A DNA stretch of 64,000 nucleotides, from the NCBI GenBank assembly GCA_001449105.1, contig LNIY01000076.1:1-64000 (forward strand), given 5' to 3'. The translations under genes and the position numbers were made by a program. This document shows, in pieces, positions 39,070 through 48,364 of this stretch. How positions within the stretch are numbered: position 1 is the first letter of the stretch; each line of letters starts with the position of its first letter. This DNA comes from Caulobacter vibrioides. Its GTDB lineage: Bacteria > Pseudomonadota > Alphaproteobacteria > Caulobacterales > Caulobacteraceae. The notes under the pieces were generated by a model. It had not been told where the DNA came from and did no database searches. It was given only the letters and a program-made list of their open reading frames with translations.

Positions 39070-40641
39070 TCAGATGTTGTTGGCGAGGATGCGGCCGGCC
39101 GAGGCGCCGGCCAGGTTGACGATCGGCTTCTTGAAGATGTTGTCGGCGACGACGAAGTCGTCGCAGGTCGCTTCGATCTGCATGCCGTTGGTCAGGGTGG
39201 CGCTCGACCCCTGGAACAGCGTGTTGCCGCAGACCACGAACCGCTTGGCCAGGGAGAACTGCAGCATGTTCGTGGTGTTGACCTCCCGGAAGCGGTTGTT
39301 GGCGACGATCAGGCCGGCGGCGTTGAAGGCGTTGATCACCGGCCCCCGGAAGCCGACGAACCAGTTGGCGACGACGCTGATGTCGTTGATCGCGCCCGTG
39401 CCGGTGGCGGCGATCTCGACGGCCGGCTGCTGGGCGGCGAAGCCGCTGAAATAGACGCCGTTGAAGTTGACGTTGTCGATCGCGCCGCCGTCGGCCTGCA
39501 GCGCGACCATGCGCGGGGACCCGCTGCCGGCGACGGTGTTGTCGCCGTCGAACTGGCAGCCGGGGTTGAACCAGACGTCGCCCACCTTGCCCGACCCGGT
39601 GGTCTGGATCTCCACGCTCCGGTCGGGGTGGTAGAAGACCACGCCGTTGAAGCGCAGGCCGGCGACCCACTCGCCCGTGCTCGCGGCGATGCGCAGGGCC
39701 CGCGAGCCGGCCGCCAGTTGCATGCTGATCTGGCCGTCGTGGAAGGTGCAGTCGCCGCCGCCGCCGTCGATCAGGCAGCCGATGGCGTTCTGTCTGTTCT
39801 CGGCCCAGATGCCGAAGCGCTGGATGCTCCACATCCTGGCGTCGGCAAGGTGCAGGCCGACCTCGAAGTCCTGGATGAAGACGTCCTGCAGCACGTTGGC
39901 CTTGAGGGGATCGCCGCCCGACAGGCGCAGGGCGGTGGCGCAGGCGCCGGCGTTCCACACCATGCCCAGGCTCTCGATCCTGGCCTCGATATAGGCCCCG
40001 CCCGCGCCTGGCAGGGCCGTGGCCGTCAGGTTGACCATGGCCTGGCCGGTCTGGCCGCTCCAGGGATGAGCCGTGTCGGACGAGGCGACCAGCCGGGTTC
40101 CGTCGTTCATCACCCCGGTCCCGCGCAGCGTCAGCGAGAAGGTCTGGGTGGGGCGCAGGAAGATGGGGGCGTGCAGCCTGTACTCGCGGCTCAGCAGTCG
40201 CAGCTCCATCGGGCCGCCCAGGGCCGCGCCGCTGGCTTCCAGGCAGTTGTGGGCCTGCTGGATGAAGTAGGCGTCGTTGGCGTTCCCGGCCTGGGCGCCC
40301 ATCATCTCGGGCGTCAGGCTGCGCAGGCCGACGACCTTGCCGGAGCCTTCCAGGATGAAGACCTGGCGTTCCTGCGGCAGGTCCACTTCGCCGAGGAGGT
40401 AGAGGGTCGCGCCGTTCTTGATGCGGAAGGTGCAGCCCGGCTCGATCAGCAGGGTCTTGCCCACGGGCATGACCGCGTCCCATTCGATCAGATACTGCCC
40501 GCCCTGCTGGGCGATCCAGCCGATCTCCGGACCGCCGAAGGCGGCGGTGATCCCCGGGGAGTCGTTGTTGGCGCCGTTGGCCATGATGTTCCAGGTTCCG
40601 GCGCTGTCGGTATAGGCGCCGATGAGGGACTTGAGACTCAT
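39070..40641 (-). CDS. Right-handed parallel beta-helix protein without a signal peptide
   Basis: 523 residues from the ATG at 40641. After a short N-terminal cap (MSLKSLIGAYTDSAGTWNIM), short repeats with Asn/Gly turns and alternating small hydrophobics run to the end (ISVVANWFVGFRGPVIN, LIVANNRFREVNTTNM, FVVADNIFKKPIVNL), the signature of a pectate-lyase-like or tailspike-like beta helix. No signal peptide, lipobox or membrane helix is present, although such proteins are usually exported. No pectate lyase catalytic pattern was seen. Divergent from the TonB receptor operon. Confidence 0.8.
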   Translation of the reverse strand: MSLKSLIGAYTDSAGTWNIMANGANNDSPGITAAFGGPEIGWIAQQGGQYLIEWDAVMPVGKTLLIEPGCTFRIKNGATLYLLGEVDLPQERQVFILEGSGKVVGLRSLTPEMMGAQAGNANDAYFIQQAHNCLEASGAALGGPMELRLLSREYRLHAPIFLRPTQTFSLTLRGTGVMNDGTRLVASSDTAHPWSGQTGQAMVNLTATALPGAGGAYIEARIESLGMVWNAGACATALRLSGGDPLKANVLQDVFIQDFEVGLHLADARMWSIQRFGIWAENRQNAIGCLIDGGGGDCTFHDGQISMQLAAGSRALRIAASTGEWVAGLRFNGVVFYHPDRSVEIQTTGSGKVGDVWFNPGCQFDGDNTVAGSGSPRMVALQADGGAIDNVNFNGVYFSGFAAQQPAVEIAATGTGAINDISVVANWFVGFRGPVINAFNAAGLIVANNRFREVNTTNMLQFSLAKRFVVCGNTLFQGSSATLTNGMQIEATCDDFVVADNIFKKPIVNLAGASAGRILANNI

Positions 40642-40995
40642 TTGTTCGTCTTTTGTTCTTGTCGCCGGACTGCCCGGCGGCGTCGAAGCCAAGGTGGCGG
40701 TTGGCTGCGACACTATCGGACGTTGTGCGCCGATCTTTCGATCCCCGAGGCGCGCTCCGCGCTGCACGGCGCTTGAGTCGCGGTCTCGTTCGCTCTGGAT
40801 CAAGTTCCTTGGTCCCACGCTGGGCGAAAGCCGCTCACCGAGGGGCAAATCGTGGGCGTCTCGAACATTTTGAGTGAAATTACAGATGCGCCGCCGGACG
40901 CCGGGAACGGGGCGAGGCGATGGTTTCTCCAAGAGGCGTCGCTCTGGGGATAACCGCCGAGGGCGGGAGTGCGACGGCTTCGAACGAGGACCGTC
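40642..40995. other. 354-bp divergent intergenic region
   Basis: It lies between the starts of the beta-helix gene and the TonB receptor and must hold both promoters. I see no convincing -35/-10 pair, palindromic operator or small gene. The receptor ATG has GAGGA at 40986-40990 as ribosome site. Confidence 0.6.
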
Positions 40996-43404
40996 ATGTC
41001 GAACCAAGGAATGCTGCTCGCGGGCTGTTCCGCCGCCGTTCTGCTCGCCCTGGCCGGCGCCGCCCACGCGGCCGAGCCGGATCCCGTCGCGACCGCGCCG
41101 GACGCCGTCGACGAGATCGTGGTGCGGGCCCGCGACAAGGCCGGGCTGATCGAGAAGGAACCCAACAACACCGTCTTCGGCCTCGACAAGCCGCTGATCG
41201 AAACGCCGCGCTCGGCCAGCTTCGTCTCGGACCTGACGCTGCAGCGCTACGGCATCGAGACCATCGACGGCCTGACGGCGGTGTCGCCGGGCACCTACAC
41301 CGCCAGCTTCTACGGCGTGCCCGGCGCGCTCAACATCCGCGGCACCCTGGCCGAGAACTACTTTCGCGGCTTCAAGCGCATCGAGAACCGCGGCACCTAC
41401 GCCACCCCGATCGGCGCGGCCGACCAGATCCAGATCGTGCGCGGCCCGCCGACCCCGATCTACGGCTCGGGCAAGGTGGGCGGCATGCTGAACTTCATTC
41501 CCAAATCCGGGAAGGGCGAGGGAGGCTACCTGTCGGAGACGCAGGGCGAGGTCACGGCGACCTACGGCAGCTACAACCGCAAGAACGCCACCGCCCAGGT
41601 CGGCCTGCCGGTGAACCTCGGCGAGGTCGTCGGCGGCGTCCATCTCTATGGCGAGGTCGAGGACAGCCACAGCTACTATCGTGGCATCTATCCGCGCCGG
41701 CAGACCCTGCAGGTCTCGTCCGACTTCGACCTGGGCAATGGCTGGAGCACCGCCGTCGGCGGCATGCTGTACCGCTCCAAGGGCGACGTGCAGACCCCGG
41801 GCTGGAACCGCCTGACCCAGGACCTGATCGACAACGGAACCTACATCACCGGCCGCGACACCAGCCTGGTCGACGCCGACGGCAACGGCCGCCTCACGCC
41901 CGGCGAGATCGGCTTCTATCCCTACGCCAGCGCCATGTACCTGGCCTACTACGGCTTTCCGACCACCGACGCCAAGCACACGCTGGACACCGGCGTCGGC
42001 ACGACCAAGCTGTCGCCGCGCACGGTCTACATCTCGGGCGCCGACTTCTCGAAGACCGAGACCAACACCCTCTATTTCGACGTCGCCAAGGAGCTGTCGC
42101 CCGACAGCTCGGTCAAGCTGCAGCTGTTCTACGACGCCCTGGAGAACAAGCGCTTCGTCTCCTACGGCTACCCGGCCTGGTTCGACAGCGACGTCTGGGA
42201 AGCCCGCCTGACCTGGAACTTCGCCAACGAGGCCTTCGACGGCCTGGTGAAGGCCAAGTCGTTCGTCGGCGCCTCCTATCGCAGCTTCGACGGCCGCCGG
42301 CGCGAAAGCTACAACAGCGGCCTGATCGCGCTGGATCGCCGCGACATCGCCTTCGGCCCCACCGCCACCGACCTCATCGGCAGCCCCTTCAACGCGGGCG
42401 ACGGCGTGGCGTGGGAGAACGACAACCGCTCCGAATGGACGCAAGGAGGCCTGTTCTTCACCACCGACATCATGGTCGGCGAGAAGCTGAACCTGATGCT
42501 GGGCGGCCGCTACGACGACTACGACGTCACGTCCGAGGACACCGGCTTTCTCTCGTACACCGTGGCCGGCGTGCAGAAGGCCTCGAAGGGCAAGGGCACC
42601 TACACCGCCAGCGCCACCTACAAGGCTCCGTTCGGCCTGATGCCCTACATCACCTACGCCAAGGCCAGCGCGCTGGAGATGAGCCAGGCCGGCGACATCG
42701 CGCCGGGCCTGGTGGCCGACGCGGGCGACGCCTGGCTGTCGGACGGCGACCTTGCCGAGGCCGGCGTCAAGTTCCAGTGGCTGCAGGGCACGCTGGTCGG
42801 CTCGCTGGCCGGCTATCGCCAGAACCGCACCCAGCTGACCGGCATCACCCAGACCCCGACCGGCACCCGCGCCAAGGGCGTCGAGCTTGAGGTCCGCTGG
42901 CTGGCCAGCGAGCACTTCAGCTTCACCTTCTCGGGCAACACCCAGCACACCACGGTGAAGGGGCCCGACACCTCGTTCCAGTACGTGCCGGTGCACACCG
43001 TCGGCGTCAGCGGGGCCAACGGCTTCGGCGGCTCGTACGTGGTGTGGAGCTTCGCCACCATCCGGCCGGGCGACTACGACTACACCCTGATCCCGAAATC
43101 GGTGGTCAGCCTGTACGGCGCCTACACCTCCGACGCCTACGACTGGGGCAAGGTCTCGGCCACGCTGGGCGTGACCCATGTGACCAAGACCTCGGGCACG
43201 GTTCCCAATGCGGTGGTCTATCCGGACTACGCGGTGGCCAGCGGCTCGGTGGCCTACGAGTACGGCCCGTACACGGCCACGCTCAACGTCGATAACCTGT
43301 TCGACAAGCTCTACTTCACGCCGGTCGGCGACACCTACGCCAACCTGGCCGCCCTGCCGTCCAAGGGCCGCGAGTGGCGCGTGACCCTGGCCCGGAAGTT
43401 CTAG
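40996..43404 (+). CDS. TonB-dependent outer membrane receptor
   Basis: 802 residues. Signal peptide at 1-28 (ending AHAAEP), a TonB-box-like segment DEIVVRAR near 40-47, plug domain to about 165 (TPRSASFVSDLTLQRYG, GALNIRGTLAENYF, IQIVRGPPTPIYGSGKVGG), then a 22-strand barrel ending in the outer-membrane signature WRVTLARKF with terminal Phe. First gene of the catabolic cluster to 49177; substrate unknown. Siderophore, vitamin and carbohydrate receptors share the fold, so the enzymes downstream are the best guide to the ligand. Confidence 0.95.
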   Translation: MSNQGMLLAGCSAAVLLALAGAAHAAEPDPVATAPDAVDEIVVRARDKAGLIEKEPNNTVFGLDKPLIETPRSASFVSDLTLQRYGIETIDGLTAVSPGTYTASFYGVPGALNIRGTLAENYFRGFKRIENRGTYATPIGAADQIQIVRGPPTPIYGSGKVGGMLNFIPKSGKGEGGYLSETQGEVTATYGSYNRKNATAQVGLPVNLGEVVGGVHLYGEVEDSHSYYRGIYPRRQTLQVSSDFDLGNGWSTAVGGMLYRSKGDVQTPGWNRLTQDLIDNGTYITGRDTSLVDADGNGRLTPGEIGFYPYASAMYLAYYGFPTTDAKHTLDTGVGTTKLSPRTVYISGADFSKTETNTLYFDVAKELSPDSSVKLQLFYDALENKRFVSYGYPAWFDSDVWEARLTWNFANEAFDGLVKAKSFVGASYRSFDGRRRESYNSGLIALDRRDIAFGPTATDLIGSPFNAGDGVAWENDNRSEWTQGGLFFTTDIMVGEKLNLMLGGRYDDYDVTSEDTGFLSYTVAGVQKASKGKGTYTASATYKAPFGLMPYITYAKASALEMSQAGDIAPGLVADAGDAWLSDGDLAEAGVKFQWLQGTLVGSLAGYRQNRTQLTGITQTPTGTRAKGVELEVRWLASEHFSFTFSGNTQHTTVKGPDTSFQYVPVHTVGVSGANGFGGSYVVWSFATIRPGDYDYTLIPKSVVSLYGAYTSDAYDWGKVSATLGVTHVTKTSGTVPNAVVYPDYAVASGSVAYEYGPYTATLNVDNLFDKLYFTPVGDTYANLAALPSKGREWRVTLARKF

Positions 43405-43412
43405 TTCCCCCT

Positions 43413-43442
43413 GCGGCGCGCCCGCTGCAACGGGCGCGTCGC
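43413..43442 (+). other. Intercistronic hairpin after the TonB receptor gene
   Basis: GCGCGCCCG, a CTGCAA loop and CGGGCGCG form a GC-rich stem in the 65-bp gap before the MFS gene. It lacks a T-run, so it may stabilise the receptor mRNA or lower downstream expression rather than end transcription. Confidence 0.45.
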
Positions 43443-43469
43443 CTCTTGCCTCTTGCAAGGAGCCTCGCC

Positions 43470-44765
43470 GTGTCGACCTCCCCCTGGCGTCCCTGGCTGA
43501 TCCTGTCGGTCTTCGCCCTGCTGCTGTTTCTGATCACCGCCTCGACCTTCTCGTCGCTGGGCGTGGTGCTGCCGGCGATGATCAAGGAGCAGGGCTGGGG
43601 CTTCGGTCCCGCCTTCCTGGGCTTCACCCTGCTGGGCGCCTTCTGCGGCGGCTCGTCGTGGCTGCCGGCCCTGCTGATCCGCAGGTTCGGCGTGCGGCTG
43701 ACCATCGTGGCCGGCTCGGCGGTGATGGTGGCGGGCTTTTCGTGCCTGGCCGCGACGCCGGGCCTGGCCGTCTACCTGGTCGGCACGGCCCTGCTGGGCG
43801 TCGGCTACCAGATGATGGCCCTGATCCCCGGCACCCACGTGCTGGGCATGCTGTTCAAGAAGCGGGCCCTTCCGTTCGGCATCTACTTCACCATCGGCTC
43901 GCTGGGCGGGGTGGTCGGACCCTGGATGGCGCTGTCGGGCATGGAGGTCGCCGGCGGCGCGTGGCGGCCCTACTGGTGGATGCAGGCGGCCGCCTCGCTG
44001 GTCGTTGGCCTGGTCTGCACCGTCCTGGTGGGCAGCAAGGCCTGGCTGGCCGCCGCCGCCGCCGAGACCGACAAGGCCGTGGCGCAGGAGATCGAGAACG
44101 CGCCCGCAAGCTCCAAGGTCTATCGCACCGCCATCGACTGGACCGTGAAGGAGGCCGTCCGCACCCCGCAGTTCTGGGTGATCCTGGCCGCCTATTTCGC
44201 CCACCTGCTGGGCGGCGTCACCGCCGTCAGCCTGGCGCCGAGCCACTTCGGCGAGCTGGGCGTGCCGGCCACGGTGGCCATCGCCGCGATCAGCCTGGAG
44301 TCGCTGATGCAGGTGGCCGCCCGGGCTGGCGGAGGCCTCGTGGGCGACCGCATCGACCCGCGCTGGCTGCTGGCGGGCGCGCAGGGGGTGATGGCCGTCG
44401 GCCTGCTGGCCCTGACCCACGCCACCAGCTGGCCGGTGATGATGGTGTTCGCCGTCGGGGTGGGGATCGGCTTTGGCATGACCGTGCTGGCCGTCAGCAT
44501 CCTGCTGCTCAACTACTACGGCCGGAAGAACAACCTCGAGCTCTTCTCGATGGTCTGCCTGGTCGGCGCGGTCTCGGCCCTGGGGCCGGTGATCGGCGGC
44601 TTGATGCGCGACCAGCTCGGCGGTTTTGCGCCCACCTTCCAGCTCTTCGCCGCGGTGATCGGCCTGATCTTCGTCGCCGCCCTGTTCATGCGCCCGCCGC
44701 GCAAGGCCGCCACGGCCGAACCCGTCGGCGAGCCCGTTCCCACCCTTCTGCAAGACGCCGCGTAA
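43470..44765 (+). CDS. MFS transporter
   Basis: 431 residues from GTG 43470, preceded by AAGGAG seven bases upstream. Twelve predicted membrane helices, with MFS loop motifs (LIRRFGVRLTI after helix 2, RAGGGLVGDRIDPRWLL after helix 8). It resembles the oxalate/formate antiporter-like or aromatic-acid branches used for organic-acid uptake. It sits between the receptor and the monooxygenase and presumably moves the substrate across the inner membrane. Confidence 0.92.
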   Translation: MSTSPWRPWLILSVFALLLFLITASTFSSLGVVLPAMIKEQGWGFGPAFLGFTLLGAFCGGSSWLPALLIRRFGVRLTIVAGSAVMVAGFSCLAATPGLAVYLVGTALLGVGYQMMALIPGTHVLGMLFKKRALPFGIYFTIGSLGGVVGPWMALSGMEVAGGAWRPYWWMQAAASLVVGLVCTVLVGSKAWLAAAAAETDKAVAQEIENAPASSKVYRTAIDWTVKEAVRTPQFWVILAAYFAHLLGGVTAVSLAPSHFGELGVPATVAIAAISLESLMQVAARAGGGLVGDRIDPRWLLAGAQGVMAVGLLALTHATSWPVMMVFAVGVGIGFGMTVLAVSILLLNYYGRKNNLELFSMVCLVGAVSALGPVIGGLMRDQLGGFAPTFQLFAAVIGLIFVAALFMRPPRKAATAEPVGEPVPTLLQDAA

Positions 44766-44780
44766 TCAAGGATGTCCGCC

Positions 44781-45845
44781 ATGTTCCACAGCCCTTCCAA
44801 GCACAAGGACTTCGGGGTGTTCCTGCCGGTGGCCAACGGCGGCTGGATCATCTCCAAGACCACGCCCGTCCTCGACGGCCTCTATGCGACCAACAAGGCC
44901 GCGGCGGTGAAGGCCGACGAGGTCGGCATGGACTTCGTCATGTCGATGGGCAAGTTCCGCGGCTTCGGCGGCGAGACCGACCACTGGGGCACGGCCCTGG
45001 AGTCCGTCACCATGATGGCCGGCATCGCCGAGGCCACCAAGAACGTCCGCATCTGGGCCACCATCCACCCGCTGCTGCAGAACCCGGCCGTGGCGGCCAA
45101 GATGATCGCCACGCTCGACCACATCAGCGGCGGCCGCGCCGGCCTCAACATCGTCGCCGGGGCCTATCGCGGCGAGTTCTCGCAGATGGGCGCCTGGGAC
45201 GACGCCCTGACCCACGACGACCGCTACGTCCTGACCGAGGAATGGACCAGGATCGTCAAGCGCCTGTGGAGCGAGGACAGCGTCGACTTCGACGGCAAGT
45301 TCTTCACGATGAAGGACTGCCAGTCCAAGCCCAAGCCGCTGAGCAAGCCGCGTCCGGAGCTGATCTGCGCGGGCATGAGCGACCGGGGCTTCCAGTTCTC
45401 GGTGCGCGAGGCCGACGTCTGCTTCATCGGCGGCCGCACGCCCGAAGAGCGCCGCGACGCCAGCCGCCGGGCCAAGATCGCCGCCGAGGGCATGGGCAAG
45501 ACCATCAAGACCTACGCCATGTGCACCGTCGTCCACGCCGAGAGCGACGCGGGCGCCGAGGCCCTGGTCCAGCGCTACAAGGGCGGGGCCGACATGGGCG
45601 CCATCCTGGCCATGCTGGAAAGCTGGGGCGTGCCGGCCGAGAAGCTGTCGACCGTCGCCGCCCAGCAGGGCGCGTTCATGACCCACACCGTGGTGGGCTC
45701 GCCCGCCACCTGCGCCGAGCAGGTGCAGGCCTTCGTCACCGACTGCGAGCTGGACGGGCTGATGCTGATCTTCCCCGACTACGTGGAAGGTCTGTCGATG
45801 TTCGGCTCGGAGATCCTGCCGGGCCTGCGCTCGGTGTTCTCGTGA
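44781..45845 (+). CDS. RutA-like LLM-class flavin monooxygenase
   Basis: About 354 residues from ATG 44781, which has AAGGAT seven bases upstream; ATG 44772 lies on top of that site. Luciferase-like (LLM) TIM barrel: FGVFLPVANGGWIISK, MSMGKFRGFGGETDHW, LDHISGGRAGLNIVAG and LICAGMSDRGFQFS parallel the equivalent blocks of pyrimidine monooxygenase RutA and its relatives. These enzymes use FMNH2 from a partner reductase (the RutF-like gene three downstream) to oxygenate and open N-heterocycles. It need not act on uracil. The stop overlaps the next start. Confidence 0.9.
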   Translation: MFHSPSKHKDFGVFLPVANGGWIISKTTPVLDGLYATNKAAAVKADEVGMDFVMSMGKFRGFGGETDHWGTALESVTMMAGIAEATKNVRIWATIHPLLQNPAVAAKMIATLDHISGGRAGLNIVAGAYRGEFSQMGAWDDALTHDDRYVLTEEWTRIVKRLWSEDSVDFDGKFFTMKDCQSKPKPLSKPRPELICAGMSDRGFQFSVREADVCFIGGRTPEERRDASRRAKIAAEGMGKTIKTYAMCTVVHAESDAGAEALVQRYKGGADMGAILAMLESWGVPAEKLSTVAAQQGAFMTHTVVGSPATCAEQVQAFVTDCELDGLMLIFPDYVEGLSMFGSEILPGLRSVFS

Positions 45846-46474
45846 GCGACTTTCCCGCCTGGATCGCGCCCGCGCGCACGGCCCTCGTGGTGATCGACAT
45901 CCAGGTCGACTTCGCCTCGCCGGAAGGCGTGCTGGGCGGCTACGGCGTCGACATGGGCATGGCGGCGCCGGCCGTGGACGCGGCGGCGGCGCTGGTGTCG
46001 GTCGCGCGCGCCGCCGGCGTGCCGGTGGTGTTCATCGGCCTGTTCACCGCGCCGGACACCGACAGCCGCGCCTGGAACGAGCGCATGCGCCGTCGCGGCG
46101 GCGATCCCGACAGCGAGGCGGCCCTGTGCCGCGCCGGCGCGCCGGGCAGCGCCTTCTACGGACCCCAGCCCGCCGCGGGTGAGCTGGTGGTGGCCAAGAC
46201 CCGCTACAGCGGCTTCGTCGGCACGGATCTGGACGCCCGCCTGAAGGCCATGGGCGTCGATACGCTTGTCGTCTGCGGCCTGACCACCGAGTGCTGCGTG
46301 GCGGCCACCGCCGCCGACGCCTTCGACCTCGACTACCACGTCTTCGTCGCCGCCGACGCCTGCGCGGCCTACGAGCCCGACCTGCACGAGGTCGCCCTGA
46401 AGACGATGGGGCTCAACACCGCGATCCTCACCGACAGCGTCGAGGTCGCCAAAGCCTGGAAGGAGGCCGCGTGA
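45842..46474 (+). CDS. Isochorismatase-family amidohydrolase (RutB-like)
   Basis: 210 residues from GTG 45842, overlapping the upstream TGA. Cysteine hydrolase with the family triad: Asp in VVIDIQVDF near 18, Lys in VVAKTRYSGF near 119 and Cys in GLTTECCVAATA near 155. RutB, biuret hydrolase and N-carbamoylsarcosine amidase belong here. Right after the flavin monooxygenase, it probably hydrolyses the opened, ureido- or amide-containing product. The stop overlaps the next ATG (TGATG). Confidence 0.9.
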   Translation: MSDFPAWIAPARTALVVIDIQVDFASPEGVLGGYGVDMGMAAPAVDAAAALVSVARAAGVPVVFIGLFTAPDTDSRAWNERMRRRGGDPDSEAALCRAGAPGSAFYGPQPAAGELVVAKTRYSGFVGTDLDARLKAMGVDTLVVCGLTTECCVAATAADAFDLDYHVFVAADACAAYEPDLHEVALKTMGLNTAILTDSVEVAKAWKEAA

Positions 46475-47859
46475 TGGCCGACGGGTTCGCCAACATCCCG
46501 GGCGCCGCCGCCCCCTACACGGTCACCGAAGCCGACCGCGCCGCCATCGCCGCCGCCATCAGCGAGAGCGAGATCGTCGAGCTGGCCCTGACGCTGGGCA
46601 ACATCCCGGCTCCCTCGGGCAAGGAGCTGGAGGTCGCGACCTACGTCTATGACTGGATGGCGCGCGAAGGCTTCTCGCCGCGCAAGGTCGGGGCGACGCC
46701 CGAGCGGCCCAACGTCATCGGCACGCACGGCGGCAAGGGTGTCGGCAAGAACCTGCTGTTCACCGCCCACCTCGATACCGAGGCGCCGACCTGGAACCCC
46801 GACCTCGACGCCTACAAGTACAGCCCCTCGACCCTGGCCAATCCCGAGTGGGAGAAGTGCTGGCTGGAGGACGGCAAGCTCTACGGCTATCCGATCGCCA
46901 ACGACCGCGGGCCGATGGCCTGTTTCCTGATCGCCGCCAAGGCGCTGAAGGCGGCCGGCTACGAGCTGGCCGGCAAGATGTACCTGACCGCCTGCCCCGG
47001 CGAGATCGGCCCCGAGCCGATCGAGGAGCATCGCGGCGTCGCCTACATGGGCAAGGACATCGGCGCCCACTACTTGTTCCACCACGGCGGCGTGGCCCCC
47101 GACTACGCCATCGCCGCCGAGGGCTGCGACTTCGGTCTGACCTGGGTGGGCTGCGGCTATGCGGTGTTCCGGATCACGGTGTGGGGCGAAGGGGTGTTCA
47201 CCCCGCTGCTCAGCCATCCGGCCAGCGCCGATCAGCACCCCAACCCCATCTACAGGCTGGGCAAGCTGACCGAGGCCATCCACGCCTGGAGCGGCGAGTG
47301 GGAGAAGGCCAGCCTCTATGAAAGCCCCGGCGGCACGGCCCAGCCGAAGTCGCAGCTGGCCTCGGTTCGCGGCGGCATTCCCTACGCCTTCGGCGCGGGC
47401 ACCGAGCGGGTGAACCTCTATCTGGAAGTGGGCCTCAATCCCCGCCAGCGCGTGGCCGACATCCAGCACTCGCTGGAGGCCATGGTGCGCAAGACCGGGA
47501 TCGCCGGGATCGAGATCGAGCCGGTGGTCGTGCGCCACGGCTTCGAGGCCGACGCCGTCGAGGTGGCCCCGCTGGTCGGGGCCGTGGACGTCGCCACCCA
47601 GCTGTCTCTGGGCCATCCGGTGGCCAAGGCCGCGCCGGTCTATTCCAGCATGTGGCGCGACCACAACGTCTTCAACATGCACCGCATCCCGGCCATCACC
47701 ACCGGCTTTTCCCGCTGGCGGCCGACGCCCAAGGACCTGGTCGACAGCGCCCTGGTCTACGCTCTGACGGCGCTCGCCGTCTGTGGCCGGGCCGAGACGG
47801 GCGAGGCGGCCAATCGCGCGCCGCCGGTCTATGGCGACAACCCGTTCGGGGGCGAGTGA
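46474..47859 (+). CDS. Atypical M20-family metallohydrolase-like protein
   Basis: 461 residues. M20 fold: zinc-site HLDTEAP near 95, an Asp in PIANDRGPMA near 146 and the downstream beta strands with DYAIAAEGCD near 212. Where active M20 enzymes have DEEIG (general-base Glu then ligand Glu), this protein reads CPGEIGPE, so the first Glu appears replaced by Gly. It may be inactive, use another base, or have changed chemistry. The usual dimerisation (lid) domain is present at about 225-370. Translation is coupled on both sides. Confidence 0.82.
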   Translation: MADGFANIPGAAAPYTVTEADRAAIAAAISESEIVELALTLGNIPAPSGKELEVATYVYDWMAREGFSPRKVGATPERPNVIGTHGGKGVGKNLLFTAHLDTEAPTWNPDLDAYKYSPSTLANPEWEKCWLEDGKLYGYPIANDRGPMACFLIAAKALKAAGYELAGKMYLTACPGEIGPEPIEEHRGVAYMGKDIGAHYLFHHGGVAPDYAIAAEGCDFGLTWVGCGYAVFRITVWGEGVFTPLLSHPASADQHPNPIYRLGKLTEAIHAWSGEWEKASLYESPGGTAQPKSQLASVRGGIPYAFGAGTERVNLYLEVGLNPRQRVADIQHSLEAMVRKTGIAGIEIEPVVVRHGFEADAVEVAPLVGAVDVATQLSLGHPVAKAAPVYSSMWRDHNVFNMHRIPAITTGFSRWRPTPKDLVDSALVYALTALAVCGRAETGEAANRAPPVYGDNPFGGE

Positions 47860-48353
47860 TGGGCGCGGCCCTGGCTTCCGAAGTCCCGGACACGGCCCTG
47901 TTCCGCAAGGCCATGGGCGGGTTCGCCGCCGGCGTGACGGTGGTGACCACCGCGCTCGACGGCCGGCTGTCGGGCACGACGGTCAGCGCGTTTTCGTCGC
48001 TGTCGATGGACCCGCCGCTGGTGCTGGCCTGCCTCAAGCGCGGCAGCCGCACGCTTTCGGCGGTGCGCGAGGCGGGGGTGTTCTGCGTCAACATCCTGGC
48101 CGCCGACCAGGGCGAGCTGGCCTACGCCTTCGCCAAGTCGGGCTGCGACGAGCGCTTCGCCCTGGCCGCCCTGGAGCCCGGCGCGACCGCCGCCCCCGTG
48201 CTGGCCGGCTGCGTGGCGGCGGTCGAGTGCGAGCTGCACGCCGCCCACGACGGCGGCGACCACGAGATCATCGTCGGGCGGGTCGCCAGCGTCCGTATAG
48301 ACGAAACCAAGCCGCCGCTCGTCTACGTGCGCGGCCAGTTCCTGAAAGCTTGA
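47859..48353 (+). CDS. Flavin reductase family protein (RutF-like)
   Basis: 164 residues from the ATG at 47859, overlapping the preceding stop. FRKAMGGFAAGVTVVTTALD at the N-terminus, SAFSSLSMDPPLVLACL and the terminal LVYVRGQFLKA are typical of NAD(P)H:FMN oxidoreductases that supply reduced flavin to LLM monooxygenases. Its presence in the same operon supports a two-component monooxygenase. Confidence 0.93.
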   Translation: MGAALASEVPDTALFRKAMGGFAAGVTVVTTALDGRLSGTTVSAFSSLSMDPPLVLACLKRGSRTLSAVREAGVFCVNILAADQGELAYAFAKSGCDERFALAALEPGATAAPVLAGCVAAVECELHAAHDGGDHEIIVGRVASVRIDETKPPLVYVRGQFLKA

Positions 48354-48364
48354 GAGAAGTCCCG

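Noticed and set aside
39070-43458. A 1462-codon open frame on the minus strand across the TonB receptor gene
   Set aside because: Only its 3' part (39070-40641) is a gene, the beta-helix protein. The rest is antisense to the receptor, low in complexity and rich in Gly, Arg, Ala and Val, an artefact of high third-position GC.
43658-46474. A 938-codon plus-strand frame through the MFS and LLM genes
   Set aside because: Only the last 210 codons code for the isochorismatase-type protein. The earlier part is an Arg/Gly/Pro-rich off-frame reading of the two real genes.
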